From positions 434,001 through 498,000 of the forward strand of contig JADJNU010000001.1 in assembly GCA_016714165.1 (NCBI GenBank): a stretch of 64,000 nt of DNA, in the 5' to 3' direction. This DNA comes from Bdellovibrionales bacterium (GTDB lineage: Bacteria; Bdellovibrionota; Bdellovibrionia; Bdellovibrionales; UBA1609). A model generated the notes under the pieces. That model did not search any database and was not told where the DNA came from. It was given only the letters and a program-made list of their open reading frames with translations. Both the position numbers and the translations under genes were made by a program. Shown here piece by piece: positions 18,642 through 27,901 of the stretch (position 1 is the stretch's first letter; every line of letters begins with the position of its first letter).

Positions 18642-19499
18642 TTAAAAATTCTTCGTTTGGTCGGCCTTGGAGCTATCCGAAGTTACGAGATTTACGTGCG
18701 TGAATTTTGCGGCCTTAAAGGGATGCAATATTTTTTCGGCTGTGAATTGTATGTGCTGGTCAAGGTCGGTATTGAGTATCTCGATTTTTCCGGAGCTTGC
18801 GGGGTTCGCTTTTAATTTCCCTTCGTTCATGTTGCTCATTATTTCGGCGCTAATTGCTTTCCCAGATTCGACGAGAGTCACTCCGCCACCCATAACTTTT
18901 GCAATGGATTCTTTCAAGATTGGGTAGTGGGTGCAGCCAAGAATGAGAGTGTCGATTTCCTGCGTGGCTATAGGGCTCAGATAGCGATGGATCACGAGAT
19001 TGGTGAGGGGGTCCTGAACCCAGCCTTCTTCGACGAGAGGAACCAAGAGCGGACAGGCTTGCTGAAATACTTTTGTGCGTGGATCGAGTTCGTGGAGGGC
19101 TCGCACGTATGCCCCTCGGTTGACAGTGGCTCTTGTGGCAATTATGCCAATGCTGAGAGTTTGTGAGATTTTATAGGCCGTTCGTGCTCCTGGTCCGATC
19201 ACCTCGTAAAGTGGCACAGCAATTTTTCTATCGAGATCCAGAACGCTCGATGCGGAGTTGCAAGCAACCACGATGGCTTTTACCTTGCAACTCAACAGAA
19301 ACTGAATGTTTTGTTCCACGTAATGGCGAATTGTGAGCGGTGATTTTGTTCCGTAAGGAAGTCTTGCAGAGTCTCCCAAATAAAGGAAATTTTCCTGAGG
19401 GAAATCTTCAGCCAGAGATTTGAGCACGGTGAGGCCACCGACTCCGGAGTCAAAAACGGCAATTGGAAATTCGGCCCTATCAGCAGCTTCAAGAAACAT
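18642..19499 (-). CDS. murI: Glutamate racemase
   Basis: MurI makes D-glutamate for peptidoglycan in the cytosol. The 285-residue protein has the N-terminal IAVFDSGVGGLTVLK motif, GDSARLPYGTKS, and both catalytic cysteines in VACNSAS and LGCTHYP. No features look abnormal. It follows the GMP-reductase-like gene on the minus strand but is separated by a predicted terminator, so it is probably an independent transcription unit. Confidence 0.96.
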   Translation of the reverse strand: MFLEAADRAEFPIAVFDSGVGGLTVLKSLAEDFPQENFLYLGDSARLPYGTKSPLTIRHYVEQNIQFLLSCKVKAIVVACNSASSVLDLDRKIAVPLYEVIGPGARTAYKISQTLSIGIIATRATVNRGAYVRALHELDPRTKVFQQACPLLVPLVEEGWVQDPLTNLVIHRYLSPIATQEIDTLILGCTHYPILKESIAKVMGGGVTLVESGKAISAEIMSNMNEGKLKANPASSGKIEILNTDLDQHIQFTAEKILHPFKAAKFTHVNLVTSDSSKADQTKNF

Positions 19500-19541
19500 C
19501 CTTTGAGTCTACCTGATATAGCCGCACGGGTCAGCACAAAG

Positions 19542-19570
19542 AAAAAAGCCTCCCCGGAGAGGAGGAGGCC
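19542..19570 (-). terminator. Rho-independent terminator
   Basis: Read on the minus strand, GCCTCC and GGAGGC pair around a short loop and are followed directly by six T residues. It lies about 190 bases downstream of the minus-strand GMP-reductase-like gene and upstream of murI, and probably ends that transcript. Confidence 0.7.
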
Positions 19571-19759
19571 AAAACGAAAAATGAGGCTGTTGGGCCAACG
19601 GACTGGAATCCAACAGCACTCCTTCAGAAAACACGGAGCGGGATCAACAAAGGAAAAACGGCTAAGAAGAACAGGTCAAAAAACCTCGCCAAATAAGCCT
19701 AGAAAAAGCGAAGACATTGGTCAAAGGCAGATTGCTCGGAGCCTCGTCATTGGCTGAAA

Positions 19760-20807
19760 TCAGTTCTTTAGTCCATGTGCTCTTGATTCGAAGTATCCCA
19801 TGGGCGTCATCTCGACAAATAAGGAGTTTGTTCGGATATCTTCGATTACCAAGGCATTGATGTATGACATTCCGCTCCTTAGTCCCCCAGATAGCTCATT
19901 TATAACATCTGAAATGTGGCCCTTTACGGGAACTAGAGTCGATTCTCCCTCAGGGGCCATTCCCTCTGGGACCCCCCCTCTCCAGGAGGCTTGTGCGGAT
20001 TTTGATGCCATGCCACGGTACTGTTTCATCCCGTTGTGGATAGGCCCCGGAGACTCAATTGTTCCAGAAAGAAGAGAGCCAAGCATAACAGCGTCCGCCC
20101 CCGCAGCGAGGGCCTTGATGATATCGCCAGAGGACCTGATTCCTCCATCTGCGATGACGGGGACTCCCTTTGGCCTGGCAACTTGAGCGCAAAGAGAAAT
20201 TGCCGTGAGCTGCGGCACACCGCAGCCGGTAATGATTCGAGTTGTGCACATGGAGCCAGGGCCTATGCCCACTTTGATCGCATGGGCGCCCGCCTCTATG
20301 AGATCCACTGCACTTTTTGGGGTGGCGACGTTTCCTGCAATCAACTGGATGGAGGGAAACTCGGTTTTTAGCCAAGCGAGGGTTTCAATCATGGCAACAG
20401 AATGCCCGTGGGCTATGTCGATGGTGAGAATATTGACCCCTGAATCTACCAAGGCTTTGGCGCGATCCTTAAAGTCATCGTTGACCCCAATAGACGCCGC
20501 AATGTCTCGCGCCAGAACTCTTAATTTTTGAAACTTGTTCAACTTGTTCACTGATCGACATAAATCTATGAAGGATACCGATCGCTCCAAGCTGGTTCAT
20601 TCCAATTGCCATCTCGTGTTCGGTAACAGTGTCCATGTTGGCGCTCACAAAAGGTTTTTCAATCATTGTTTCCCGAGTCAGCCGGGTTTTTAGCTCGGGG
20701 CTCCGCCGGGATCGCACATCGGATTTGTTAGGCACGATGAGGACATCGTCAAAGGTGTAGGCCTTGCCTCTGCCAGTCAGAGCTTTCCAATCAAACATAA
20801 GTTCCAT
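19760..20807 (-). CDS. IMPDH/GMP reductase family enzyme without CBS domains (frameshift)
   Basis: A TIM-barrel enzyme of about 348 residues when two frames are joined near 20515-20540. The N-terminus FDDVLIVPNKSDV, AANMDTV-like SANMDTV, IDIAHGHS and the catalytic Cys loop KVGIGPGSMCTTR are all present. The length and lack of CBS domains fit GMP reductase. The flap region SAQASWRGGVPEGMAPEG aligns with GMP-reductase spacing and lacks the Arg-Tyr dyad of IMP dehydrogenases. So GuaC-like is preferred, and a CBS-less GuaB remains possible. AAGGAG precedes the ATG at 20807. It is 15 bp downstream of a membrane-protein gene, probably in the same operon. Confidence 0.82.
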
Positions 20808-20822
20808 GCTGAAGTCTCCTTA

Positions 20823-21521
20823 TCAGGTCGATTGTTTTTTAGATATTTCTTGGCGTTTTATCTGGAGAGAAAAGATGAAATAAAAAACGGAATAAAAGTA
20901 GCTCGTGACGAGAAAAGTCAATCCTCCCGTGATGAACTGAAAAACAGGATGGGCTAACCAAGGGAATATTTTGCTATTCATTTTGAAGAGCAATTCTGCA
21001 GAAAAGCTTGCCACAAATATGCCGGTTAGAATCCAAAAGACTCCCTTGGTGAGTTCGCTTGATTGAGAGAGCGCGTCCACCTTTCCGTTTTTATACTCAG
21101 GGTCAAATAGAACGACGAAGGGCACGAAAATATACCGAATCTGTTTGTATAGACCGGGGACAACAAACAAAATTGCCCACATCAAAATATGTCCAGTCAT
21201 ACGAAGGCCCTCAACAAACAGGGGCCAGCTGTGTTGAGAAACTATTTTGGCCCATTCCTGATAGGGGCGCTGGTTCTGCCAATCATTAAGCCTTATCGGA
21301 AGGAGGAGAATCAACACAAAACTCACCGTGATCGAAGTCGCCAGTTGACCCAATTGAGCAATAATTTGATCAATGCCCCCTCTTTGGGCAACCTTGATGC
21401 AAAAATCGAAATATTGATTCAATAGCTCAGAGAGTATCCACAGAGGGAGGAGAACTCCATAAGAGGACCTGATGAGAGGTACATAAGATCTATTCGAGAG
21501 TGCAAAGGCCTCTTTGATCAT
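20823..21521 (-). CDS. Uncharacterised multi-pass membrane protein
   Basis: A 232-residue protein with about five hydrophobic segments (roughly residues 20-38, 55-76, 105-125, 158-178 and 190-215). I recognise no domain. GAGGAA lies a few bases upstream of the ATG at 21521. It is followed closely by the GMP-reductase-like gene, but no functional link can be inferred. It is the last ordinary chromosomal gene before the tRNA-Leu island. Confidence 0.7.
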   Translation of the reverse strand: MIKEAFALSNRSYVPLIRSSYGVLLPLWILSELLNQYFDFCIKVAQRGGIDQIIAQLGQLATSITVSFVLILLLPIRLNDWQNQRPYQEWAKIVSQHSWPLFVEGLRMTGHILMWAILFVVPGLYKQIRYIFVPFVVLFDPEYKNGKVDALSQSSELTKGVFWILTGIFVASFSAELLFKMNSKIFPWLAHPVFQFITGGLTFLVTSYFYSVFYFIFSLQIKRQEISKKQST

Positions 21522-21677
21522 GGGATATTCCTCAGAAGTGAGTGGATTGGGGGATCACAGTTGACAATTGAGCCACCTAAATTTGGATTTGTCAAAATGC
21601 CTGGTTTTGTTTGAATTTTGAGCTTTTCTCCTGTTTTTTTACCTTGTTTTCGATTGACAGCGAAGCCTCAGACGGTC

Positions 21678-21703
21678 ACTTTATTGCGGCAGCGAAATAA
21701 AGT
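21678..21703. repeat. Inverted repeat upstream of the tRNA-Leu 5' half
   Basis: Perfect 8-bp arms ACTTTATT and AATAAAGT flank a 10-base loop, ending 12 bases before the truncated tRNA-Leu. A TTGACA at 21654-21659 just upstream could be the -35 box of the former tRNA promoter. No T-run follows, so it is not a classical terminator. Confidence 0.5.
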
Positions 21704-21715
21704 TTAGTCAGAAAG

Positions 21716-21754
21716 GCCCCGGTGGCGAAATAGGTAGACGCACAGGACTTAAAA
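21716..21754 (+). pseudogene. tRNA-Leu(UAA) 5' half (island left junction)
   Basis: The acceptor strand GCCCCGG, complete D-arm and 5' anticodon strand with loop CTTAAAA match the intact tRNA-Leu at 23215 at all but two positions of the 5' exon. The tRNA then stops: the 3' anticodon strand is CTATG instead of TCCTG and no variable or T-arm follows. This looks like a tRNA split at the anticodon by integration. Notably there is no intron between U34 and A35 here, so this copy is either intronless or was rebuilt at the junction. Confidence 0.85.
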
Positions 21755-21788
21755 CTATGGAACGCTTTGCCGGGAAAGGACTCAAATA

Positions 21789-22001
21789 ATGGATAAAACA
21801 ACAGATTTTGGGTCTATTGCTAGACGCAACCCTCTCAAGTTGCTAGGCGAGTCTACCGATAAAGTAGTGAGCCTGGACGCCTGGAAAGAGATGCGGGATC
21901 TTGCTGAAATCAGCCGTAAATTGAATGGTTCAGCGAACTCCGGTAGCTTGCTCGCTATCGTGAAAGAACAACGGGAAAGGGATTTGCTCAGCGCAAAGTA
22001 A
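21789..22001 (+). CDS. Small unknown protein preceding the recombinase
   Basis: A 70-residue, highly charged protein starting 35 bases after the tRNA half, with GGGAAAGGA upstream of its ATG. Its stop is eight bases before the recombinase ATG, so the two form a unit. It resembles no family I know. A role as an excisionase or recombinase accessory is a guess from position. Part of it (residues about 27-60) is probably helical. Confidence 0.5.
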   Translation: MDKTTDFGSIARRNPLKLLGESTDKVVSLDAWKEMRDLAEISRKLNGSANSGSLLAIVKEQRERDLLSAK

Positions 22002-22009
22002 TTTTGAAC

Positions 22010-23167
22010 ATGGGAAGAAAGACGACTGCGATTCCTCGCATACAAATTGATAATCCGAAAGAAGGTAAACGAGCCACGTTTTCTGTTCTTTGGGATAACC
22101 GTCGTCTTCCCAATGCGAAAAACCAATACGAAAAACTTGAGCATCCCACTGTCACTGCGATCAACAAACAATTTGTTAATTCTGAAGTCACCTTTGAAGA
22201 GGCCCGCAAGTCTTTAGAGGACTTTCGTGAACGGCAGTATAAAGAGTTGCGCCGCGAACTCGGCGTCACTTCTTTCTCAAAATACAACCGACTTACGATT
22301 CAGCGGTATTACGACGAAAAAGTTAAACCTCGCCACAATCAAGACACCTCTAAGCGGTCTATGTGGAATGAACTCAATCGTGCTATTGAGCTTCTTGAGA
22401 ACAAATCGCTTCGCACCGTCACCGCTGCCGACATTCAAGAAAAAATAAAACATGCTCCCATTCGCAGACAGCGAAGAATGATTACGATTCTTCAGTCTCT
22501 TTTAAAGTTCATTGACCGCAAAGAAATAGATCTTTACAAGCCTAAAGAACCTCAAAAAGAAGTCAGGTATCTGACCGAAGAAGAGTTCAACATGCTTGTC
22601 GGCAAGATCCCCGACGACATTTCTAAACGCTACCCGTTGTTGAAAGACCTATTTCTGATTGCTTTCGGGACCGGATGCCGTGAATCCGAAATTCATGGTT
22701 TAAGATCAGGCGACCTTCTTATTAAAAATGACGAAGCGGTCATTCATCTCCAAAGACAAAAAGTTCGTAAAGAAGATGCCTCCGCTTCTGGCGAGAGAAT
22801 CCGTCTTCCAATAAACAGAAAGAAAAGATGGATTGTTCCGTTAGCTAAACAGCAAACGATTGCAGCCTTCAAACGATGGTGTTCGGCCTCCGACGTTGAT
22901 AAAGAGGAGCTTCGCAACATCGCTAGTCCAAACTTAAAACGACTCTGCGAAGAGTTTTTTAAAAATGATGTTCGAACGCATGGCGGACTTCACATGCTTC
23001 GAGCTAGTCATGCTGTGGCTTTACTAAGTCACGGTATTTCGCTATCGTTGGTAGCAAAACAATTGGGTGATTCGATTGTCGTTGTGGAAAAGTATTACAG
23101 CTCTTTCACACTCACCGATGATCAAATTGGAATCGTGCAAAAAGTCCTTTCAACTGGTTCGCGCTAG
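22010..23167 (+). CDS. Tyrosine recombinase (phage-type integrase)
   Basis: A site-specific recombinase of about 385 residues with an N-terminal arm/SAM-like domain (to about residue 180) and a catalytic domain. Catalytic residues are Arg in FGTGCRESEIHGLR, HMLR (HxxR) and the nucleophilic Tyr in VVEKYYSSF. The usual LGH is LGD (KQLGDSIVVVEKYY), a departure at the second His/Trp position. It lies between a tRNA-Leu 5' half and an intact tRNA-Leu, so tRNA-Leu is the likely attachment site. ATG at 22010 is chosen; a TTG lies six bases earlier. Confidence 0.9.
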   Translation: MGRKTTAIPRIQIDNPKEGKRATFSVLWDNRRLPNAKNQYEKLEHPTVTAINKQFVNSEVTFEEARKSLEDFRERQYKELRRELGVTSFSKYNRLTIQRYYDEKVKPRHNQDTSKRSMWNELNRAIELLENKSLRTVTAADIQEKIKHAPIRRQRRMITILQSLLKFIDRKEIDLYKPKEPQKEVRYLTEEEFNMLVGKIPDDISKRYPLLKDLFLIAFGTGCRESEIHGLRSGDLLIKNDEAVIHLQRQKVRKEDASASGERIRLPINRKKRWIVPLAKQQTIAAFKRWCSASDVDKEELRNIASPNLKRLCEEFFKNDVRTHGGLHMLRASHAVALLSHGISLSLVAKQLGDSIVVVEKYYSSFTLTDDQIGIVQKVLSTGSR

Positions 23168-23214
23168 ATGAAAGGCATCAGTGAAAACTGATCGCTCTTT
23201 GAAAAATGATATGT

Positions 23215-23514
23215 GCCTCGGTGGCGAAATTGGTAGACGCACAGGACTTAAGAGGAATTTGAGTGCCTTGAGGGAAACCTCAAGAGTAGAGCTGTTCAAA
23301 TTCGGGGAAGCCTTCACTGGTAATCCCGAGCCAAGCCGAAACGAAAGTTTCGGAAGGTGTAGAGACTAGACGGACAGAACCTAATGCTTTTCGGAGCGAT
23401 GGTTAAGGGATGGTCCAGACCACGAACGTCACTGGCGGCGAAAGTCGAAGTGGTAAGAAAATCCTGGGGCTCCAGCAATGGGCCGTGCCGGTTCAAGTCC
23501 GGCCCGAGGCACCA
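23215..23514 (+). tRNA. tRNA-Leu(UAA) interrupted by a group I intron
   Basis: The exons are 23215-23249 and 23458-23514 (CCA encoded). Spliced, they give a perfect leucine tRNA: acceptor GCCTCGG/CCGAGGC with A73, anticodon stem CAGGA/TCCTG around CTTAAAA (anticodon UAA), a long variable arm with GGCTC/GGGCC pairing, and T-arm GCCGG-TTCAAGT-CCGGC. The insertion point is between U34 and A35, exactly as in cyanobacterial and plastid trnL. It starts 47 bases after the recombinase stop and is followed by an exporter operon. It is the only complete tRNA-Leu(UAA) in the window. Confidence 0.95.
23250..23457 (+). ncRNA. Group I intron (IC3-like) in tRNA-Leu(UAA)
   Basis: This 208-nt self-splicing intron carries no ORF. 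P1 can form between exon AGGACTT and GAGTGCCT, with U.G at the splice site. P2 is CTTGAGG-GAAA-CCTCAAG. The Q element is AATCCCGAGCCAAG. P6 is CCGAAAC-GAAA-GTTTCGG. The R element is GTGTAGAGACTAGACGG, whose GACTA pairs with TGGTC of the S element (P7). P9 has CCAC/GTGG ends. The intron ends in the required G at 23457. Splicing is expected to be guanosine-initiated and protein-free, by analogy with the cyanobacterial trnL intron. Confidence 0.93.
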
Positions 23515-23592
23515 CATATCATTTTTTAAAGGCATTTTTGGTAACTCCACTCAAAGTAGATGGAGTATTTTTTGAAGGGGGAACGATTATTG

Positions 23593-24902
23593 ATGAACCG
23601 AAGCTTGCTCTTACTTGCTTTAGGTTTGTCTTTTCCGCTCCAGTTTTTGCCGCCCTAGATTCTAAAAAAGTTTCCTTCCGTGAAGCCATTGATATTGCCC
23701 TTGAGAAGTCCCCTTCTTTAAGCAGCGCTCGTAGCGAACTCAGCATTCGCGATCTTGAGTATACAAACTCCTATTCCGTTTTTCTTCCTTCGCTTGACCT
23801 TAGTGCGACCCATGGGCTTCGCGGCTCAAATCCTTCAATTTACAATAACAATTATGCAAGTGAGTTGAATCTTCAGCTTACGGAAAATCTTTATGACAAC
23901 GGAGTCAGTTTAGCAAAATATGATTCTGCCCGTTTTCAAAAAGAAATTGCTGAACTGGGTTATCGTAACGAGCGCGACAAACTCATACTCGACATTACAT
24001 TCGAATATATGCGCTATTCGTTGGCTGCCAACCTAGCTCAAGTTCAAGAGCAACAATTCAATATCGTTAACAAACAGTATAAATCAGTTTCCAGCCAATA
24101 CCAGCAAGGAGTGAAAACTCGCCGAGACTACCTGCGCTTTAAAACTGAATTACGTCGGTCCGAAATAGAACTGCAAAATTCGCGTACCACGATGGAAAAA
24201 TCTAGACTGGAACTCATGCGGCTGCTTGGTTTTGAGGTTGGCGCGCAGGTTCAGCCGTTTGATTTCGAGCCCGTTAGCGTCGATTTGAAATCGGTTGAAC
24301 AAGTGCCTGCCCAGCGACCTGATCTTACCAGTCACTATCAATATCGAATTGCTAGTCTTCAAAGAAAAGTATCTGAGAATGATGTGTATATTGTTCGGCG
24401 TGATTACTGGCCGCAGCTTTTTCTAACTGCAGGTGCCACATATCATACAGGCGACTATCTCGGAACAAGCTCTCCTTTGGCCGAAAATGAAACTAAAAGC
24501 TGGAACGCTCTTTTGACTTTGAAATTTAACCTGTGGGACTGGGGTATTCGCCGAAGAAATATCTCGATTGCGGATGCCAAGCGCACTCAGGCTGAGAATT
24601 CCATTGCGGCCAACCTCAATACTTTTTCATCCGAAAACGCCAAAATGATGTTGGAGCTAGATCAAAGTACTAAGAATTTTGCTGTTGCCCGCGAACTTCT
24701 TGAGCTTGAAACCAAAAGTTACGGTTTTCTCGACACGGAGTATAGAAATGGCAAGGTTTCCTACTTGGACATCATAGTGGGATTGCGGGATCTCTTAAAC
24801 GCGAAAATTCAAATGTATACTTCATACTACGACTTAAGAGGGCAATTGCTGCGCTATCGCTATCACGAGGGAAGGCTGTATGAATCAATTTCTGAAAAAT
24901 AA
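23593..24902 (+). CDS. TolC-family outer-membrane efflux protein (frameshift in signal peptide)
   Basis: The outer-membrane channel of a tripartite exporter, with two outer-membrane-efflux repeats of long helices and beta strands. The reading frame from ATG 23593 gives a good signal sequence (MNRSLLLLALGLSFP) and then runs off-frame. The mature protein continues as APVFAALDSKKVSFREAI in the next frame. One missing base in TTTTCC at about 23630-23636 would join them. The gene overlaps the start of the adaptor gene by 23 bases. It begins only 79 bases after the tRNA CCA, so it is the first cargo gene of the island. Confidence 0.85.
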
Positions 24903-25758
24903 CCGCAAGCTTGTGATTGTCGGAATCGTCGCCGTTGTTGTTCTTGGATATTTTGCTTTCAAATCTAATCTTGTCGGTTCTCAATCTGAACAACGGGCTG
25001 GAAAAGTAGCAAGGGAAACTCTTGTTCAAAGAGTGACTATTGCCGAACTGCCGAACCAATTCGCTCCACCGTCGTGACGGCACCTTATGATGGCTACATT
25101 AAAAGCTTTTGTGAAACTTGGTGATAAGGTTCAATCTGGCGAGCCCATAGTCAGCATTGCTCAATCTCTTCAAGCTGCAGAAAATGTTTTTCCTATCCGT
25201 GCCCCGTTTACAGGTACGGTGACTCAGTTATTGAAGTCCGAAGGTCAGTTCTCCAAGCAAAGCGATCCCAAAGAATTTATTCTTCGCATTGATGACCTGA
25301 CAAAAATGTTCATTAATGCGAATGCACCTGAAATCGATGTCGTAAAAATTCAATCTGGCTTGGAAGCTGTAATCAAGGTCTCAGCGATTTTATCGAAAAA
25401 TTATAATGGAATTGTCAGAGAAATTTCTCAAGCCGCTACTCCCAAAGAGCAATGGGGAGGACGATCTCAAGTTGAGTATCTCATAAAAATAGAAATTATA
25501 GATGCAGATACACAACTCAAACCAGGCATGACCGCCGTCGTGGACATCATTACAAACAAAAAAGATAACGTCCTTGCTCTTGGGCACGAATTCATCCAAA
25601 AAGAAAACGAAAACTATTTCGTCATCCTTAAAAATGGGAATCGACAGAGCATTAAAGTAGGTCTGCAAAATGAGTCTGTTTTTGAAGTCCTCGAAGGTTT
25701 AAACGAAGGACAAGAGGTCCAGCAAGTTGACTTCTTGAAGCTGATTGAGAATCAGTAA
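24880..25758 (+). CDS. Periplasmic adaptor (MacA/HlyD family), two compensating frameshifts
   Basis: The membrane-fusion subunit linking MacB to TolC. An N-terminal membrane anchor (residues about 9-26) is followed by the first half of the lipoyl motif. Then come the second half GDKVQSGEPIVSI and RAPFTGTVTQLL, and beta-barrel and membrane-proximal domains to residue 290. Two indels disturb the text: a missing G at about 25045 (IAGTAEPIRSTVVTAPYDGY once corrected) and an extra T in 25107-25110 (GYIKSFVKLGDKV once corrected). Both are in short homopolymers. The last base overlaps the macB start. Confidence 0.85.
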
Positions 25759-27812
25759 TGAGCTTGATTAGTCTTAAGAACCTTAGCTTCGCTTACAATA
25801 CTTCATCCGGCGAAAAAGTGCCTGTATTGAAAAATATCAATCTTGATATTGAGGCCGGAGAACTCGTTGCTATTCAAGGTCCTTCTGGTTCGGGTAAGTC
25901 TACGCTCCTATACATCATAGGGTGCCTTCTCAATTCATACTCTGGTCGCGTTGAAATTGGTGGACAGGACATAATGAGGCTGACCGATGAACAGCTTGCG
26001 GTTTTACGGAATAGGCATATTGGATTCGTGTTTCAACAATTCCATCTTCTTGCGAAGGCCAGTGTCTTGGAAAATATATTGCTTCCGAGCAAGTATCCTT
26101 CTGAGCGGCCTAACAATAGAAGTCGAATTGAGCATGCCAATAAACTTGTAAATGATTTGGGTCTAAATGGTCGAACTCATCACTTCCCAAACCAACTTTC
26201 AGGGGGACAACAGCAGCGCGTTTCAATTGCACGGGCGCTGTTGAATGACACTCAAATTATTTTAGCGGACGAACCAACTGGAAGTCTTGATACCAGCAAC
26301 TCAAAACAAATCATGGAGCTTTTGAAGGCAACTAACCGTTCGGGAAGAACAGTTGTCATCATCACTCATGATTCCGAAATCGCCCAACAGTGCAACAAGG
26401 TTGTTCATTTCCGCGATGGAGAAATCAAAGAGATCACTGAAAACAAAAAAACTGCTTCAACCTCAGATGAAACCCTCTCAATTTTTCGAGATATTCCAAA
26501 CGAAAATAAAGCCGAATTTCAAGAAAGTCGCTGGGCGGTACTCAGTCGTTACTTTCATGTGGGTATTTCTCTTTTTCCGCTCGCATTTCAAAGTTTGAAG
26601 CAGAATCGGTCCAGGTCAATGTTAACGATGTTGGGCATCGTCATAGGAGTCGCGGCTGTTTTATCCATGGTGACGATTGGTTCGTTCACAAAAAAGAAAA
26701 TCTTGGAATCCTACGCTGAGATGGGCGTCAATACTTTGATATTCTATGGTTATCCAAACTGGGAGCTTCGTGCGACCGATCAGGTCTCGGTTGTCTTTCA
26801 AAGTTTCGATTGGGAACGAGACTTGGCTCCGCTAAAAAAAGTCTTCCCGGAAGTGCTGCGTATCTCTCCAACGTTATTTTCATGGGACAACAAAGTCAGT
26901 TACGGCGGAAAAACTGTTGATTCTGATGTTCGTGCTTTTGGAGTTTCATCGGACGGACTTGCGATGGCAAACCGAACCCTCATCATCGGGAATAACTTCA
27001 GCCCATTTCACGTTGAGTACCGAAGTGCAGTTTGCGTGATAGGCTTTGAAATCTATCAGCGGCTTTTCTCCAACGTTTCGCCTATCGGACAGATTATTGC
27101 TGTCAGTCAGAGAGAGTCATCCTTTGGATGTCGAGTAATTGCAGTCCTGGCTTCACAATCTAGCAATAAAGAGTGGAACAAACCAAACCTTCAAGTTTAC
27201 CTACCTTACACTTTTTTCCAAGGAACAAGCGATCCCTGGAGTTCTCGAATTCGCGAGATCGTTCTTCAGGTGAAGCAGGGTTCTGACGTGGAAAAGGTTG
27301 GAAAAAAAATTAAAGCGTTTTTCGATATGAAATACGGAAAGTCAGCTCGGTTTGACGTTGGCTCTGACAGTGTTCTCATCGCTCAAATGAATAAGTTTTT
27401 AAGTTTGTTCACTATATTGCTTGGAGCTATCGCACTCGTTTCACTTGCCGTCGGCGGCATTGGGATCACGAATATGATGCTGGTTTCAGTATCCGAGAGA
27501 TTTAAAGAGATTGGAATTCGCAAAGCTTTCGGAGCGACTAACTTCCGCATTCGCGTGCAATACCTTGTTGAATCAGTTTTGATTTGCAGCATCGCGGGAC
27601 TTATAGGGCTCGTTGTGGGTTTTATTCTTTACCAAGGTGCGATTTACGGAGCAACAAAATTGGTTGGCAAGCTCGCATTTGAATGGACAATAGACTTCAC
27701 CGCGTTGTTATTGTCGGTTGTTTCTATTTTCGTAGTAGGTGTCTTCAGTGGTTTAACACCAGCGCTGAAAGCTGAAAAACTCCAGGTTATTGAAGCCTTG
27801 CGGAGCGAATAG
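25758..27812 (+). CDS. MacB-type ABC exporter (fused ATPase and permease)
   Basis: A 684-residue protein joining an ABC ATPase to a MacB/FtsX permease in the inner membrane. ATPase motifs: Walker A GPSGSGKST, signature LSGGQQQRVSIARAL, Walker B ILADEPTGSLD and H-loop ITHDSE. A linker leads to a first helix around residue 290, a periplasmic core domain (about 310-550) and three C-terminal helices with the GIRKAFGA motif. MacB family pumps expel peptides, macrolides or lipopeptides; the substrate here is unknown. It is intact, and an IS element begins two bases after its stop. Confidence 0.93.
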   Translation: MSLISLKNLSFAYNTSSGEKVPVLKNINLDIEAGELVAIQGPSGSGKSTLLYIIGCLLNSYSGRVEIGGQDIMRLTDEQLAVLRNRHIGFVFQQFHLLAKASVLENILLPSKYPSERPNNRSRIEHANKLVNDLGLNGRTHHFPNQLSGGQQQRVSIARALLNDTQIILADEPTGSLDTSNSKQIMELLKATNRSGRTVVIITHDSEIAQQCNKVVHFRDGEIKEITENKKTASTSDETLSIFRDIPNENKAEFQESRWAVLSRYFHVGISLFPLAFQSLKQNRSRSMLTMLGIVIGVAAVLSMVTIGSFTKKKILESYAEMGVNTLIFYGYPNWELRATDQVSVVFQSFDWERDLAPLKKVFPEVLRISPTLFSWDNKVSYGGKTVDSDVRAFGVSSDGLAMANRTLIIGNNFSPFHVEYRSAVCVIGFEIYQRLFSNVSPIGQIIAVSQRESSFGCRVIAVLASQSSNKEWNKPNLQVYLPYTFFQGTSDPWSSRIREIVLQVKQGSDVEKVGKKIKAFFDMKYGKSARFDVGSDSVLIAQMNKFLSLFTILLGAIALVSLAVGGIGITNMMLVSVSERFKEIGIRKAFGATNFRIRVQYLVESVLICSIAGLIGLVVGFILYQGAIYGATKLVGKLAFEWTIDFTALLLSVVSIFVVGVFSGLTPALKAEKLQVIEALRSE

Positions 27813-27901
27813 GGTGGCGGTTGGCCCATAAAACTGTAGACCTTGCATCTTGAGTCATGGTGCGCAATACCCCCGGGCAGAGTCCGGTAAAGGAGCACCA
27901 A

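Noticed and set aside
19503..19757. An 84-codon plus-strand ORF between murI and the GMP-reductase-like gene
   Set aside because: It runs through the minus-strand terminator, is extremely Lys/Arg rich, lacks a ribosome site and has no recognisable domain.
21716..21790. Intron sequence after the left tRNA-Leu half
   Set aside because: The sequence following the anticodon loop has none of the P2, P, Q or R elements found in the intact intron.
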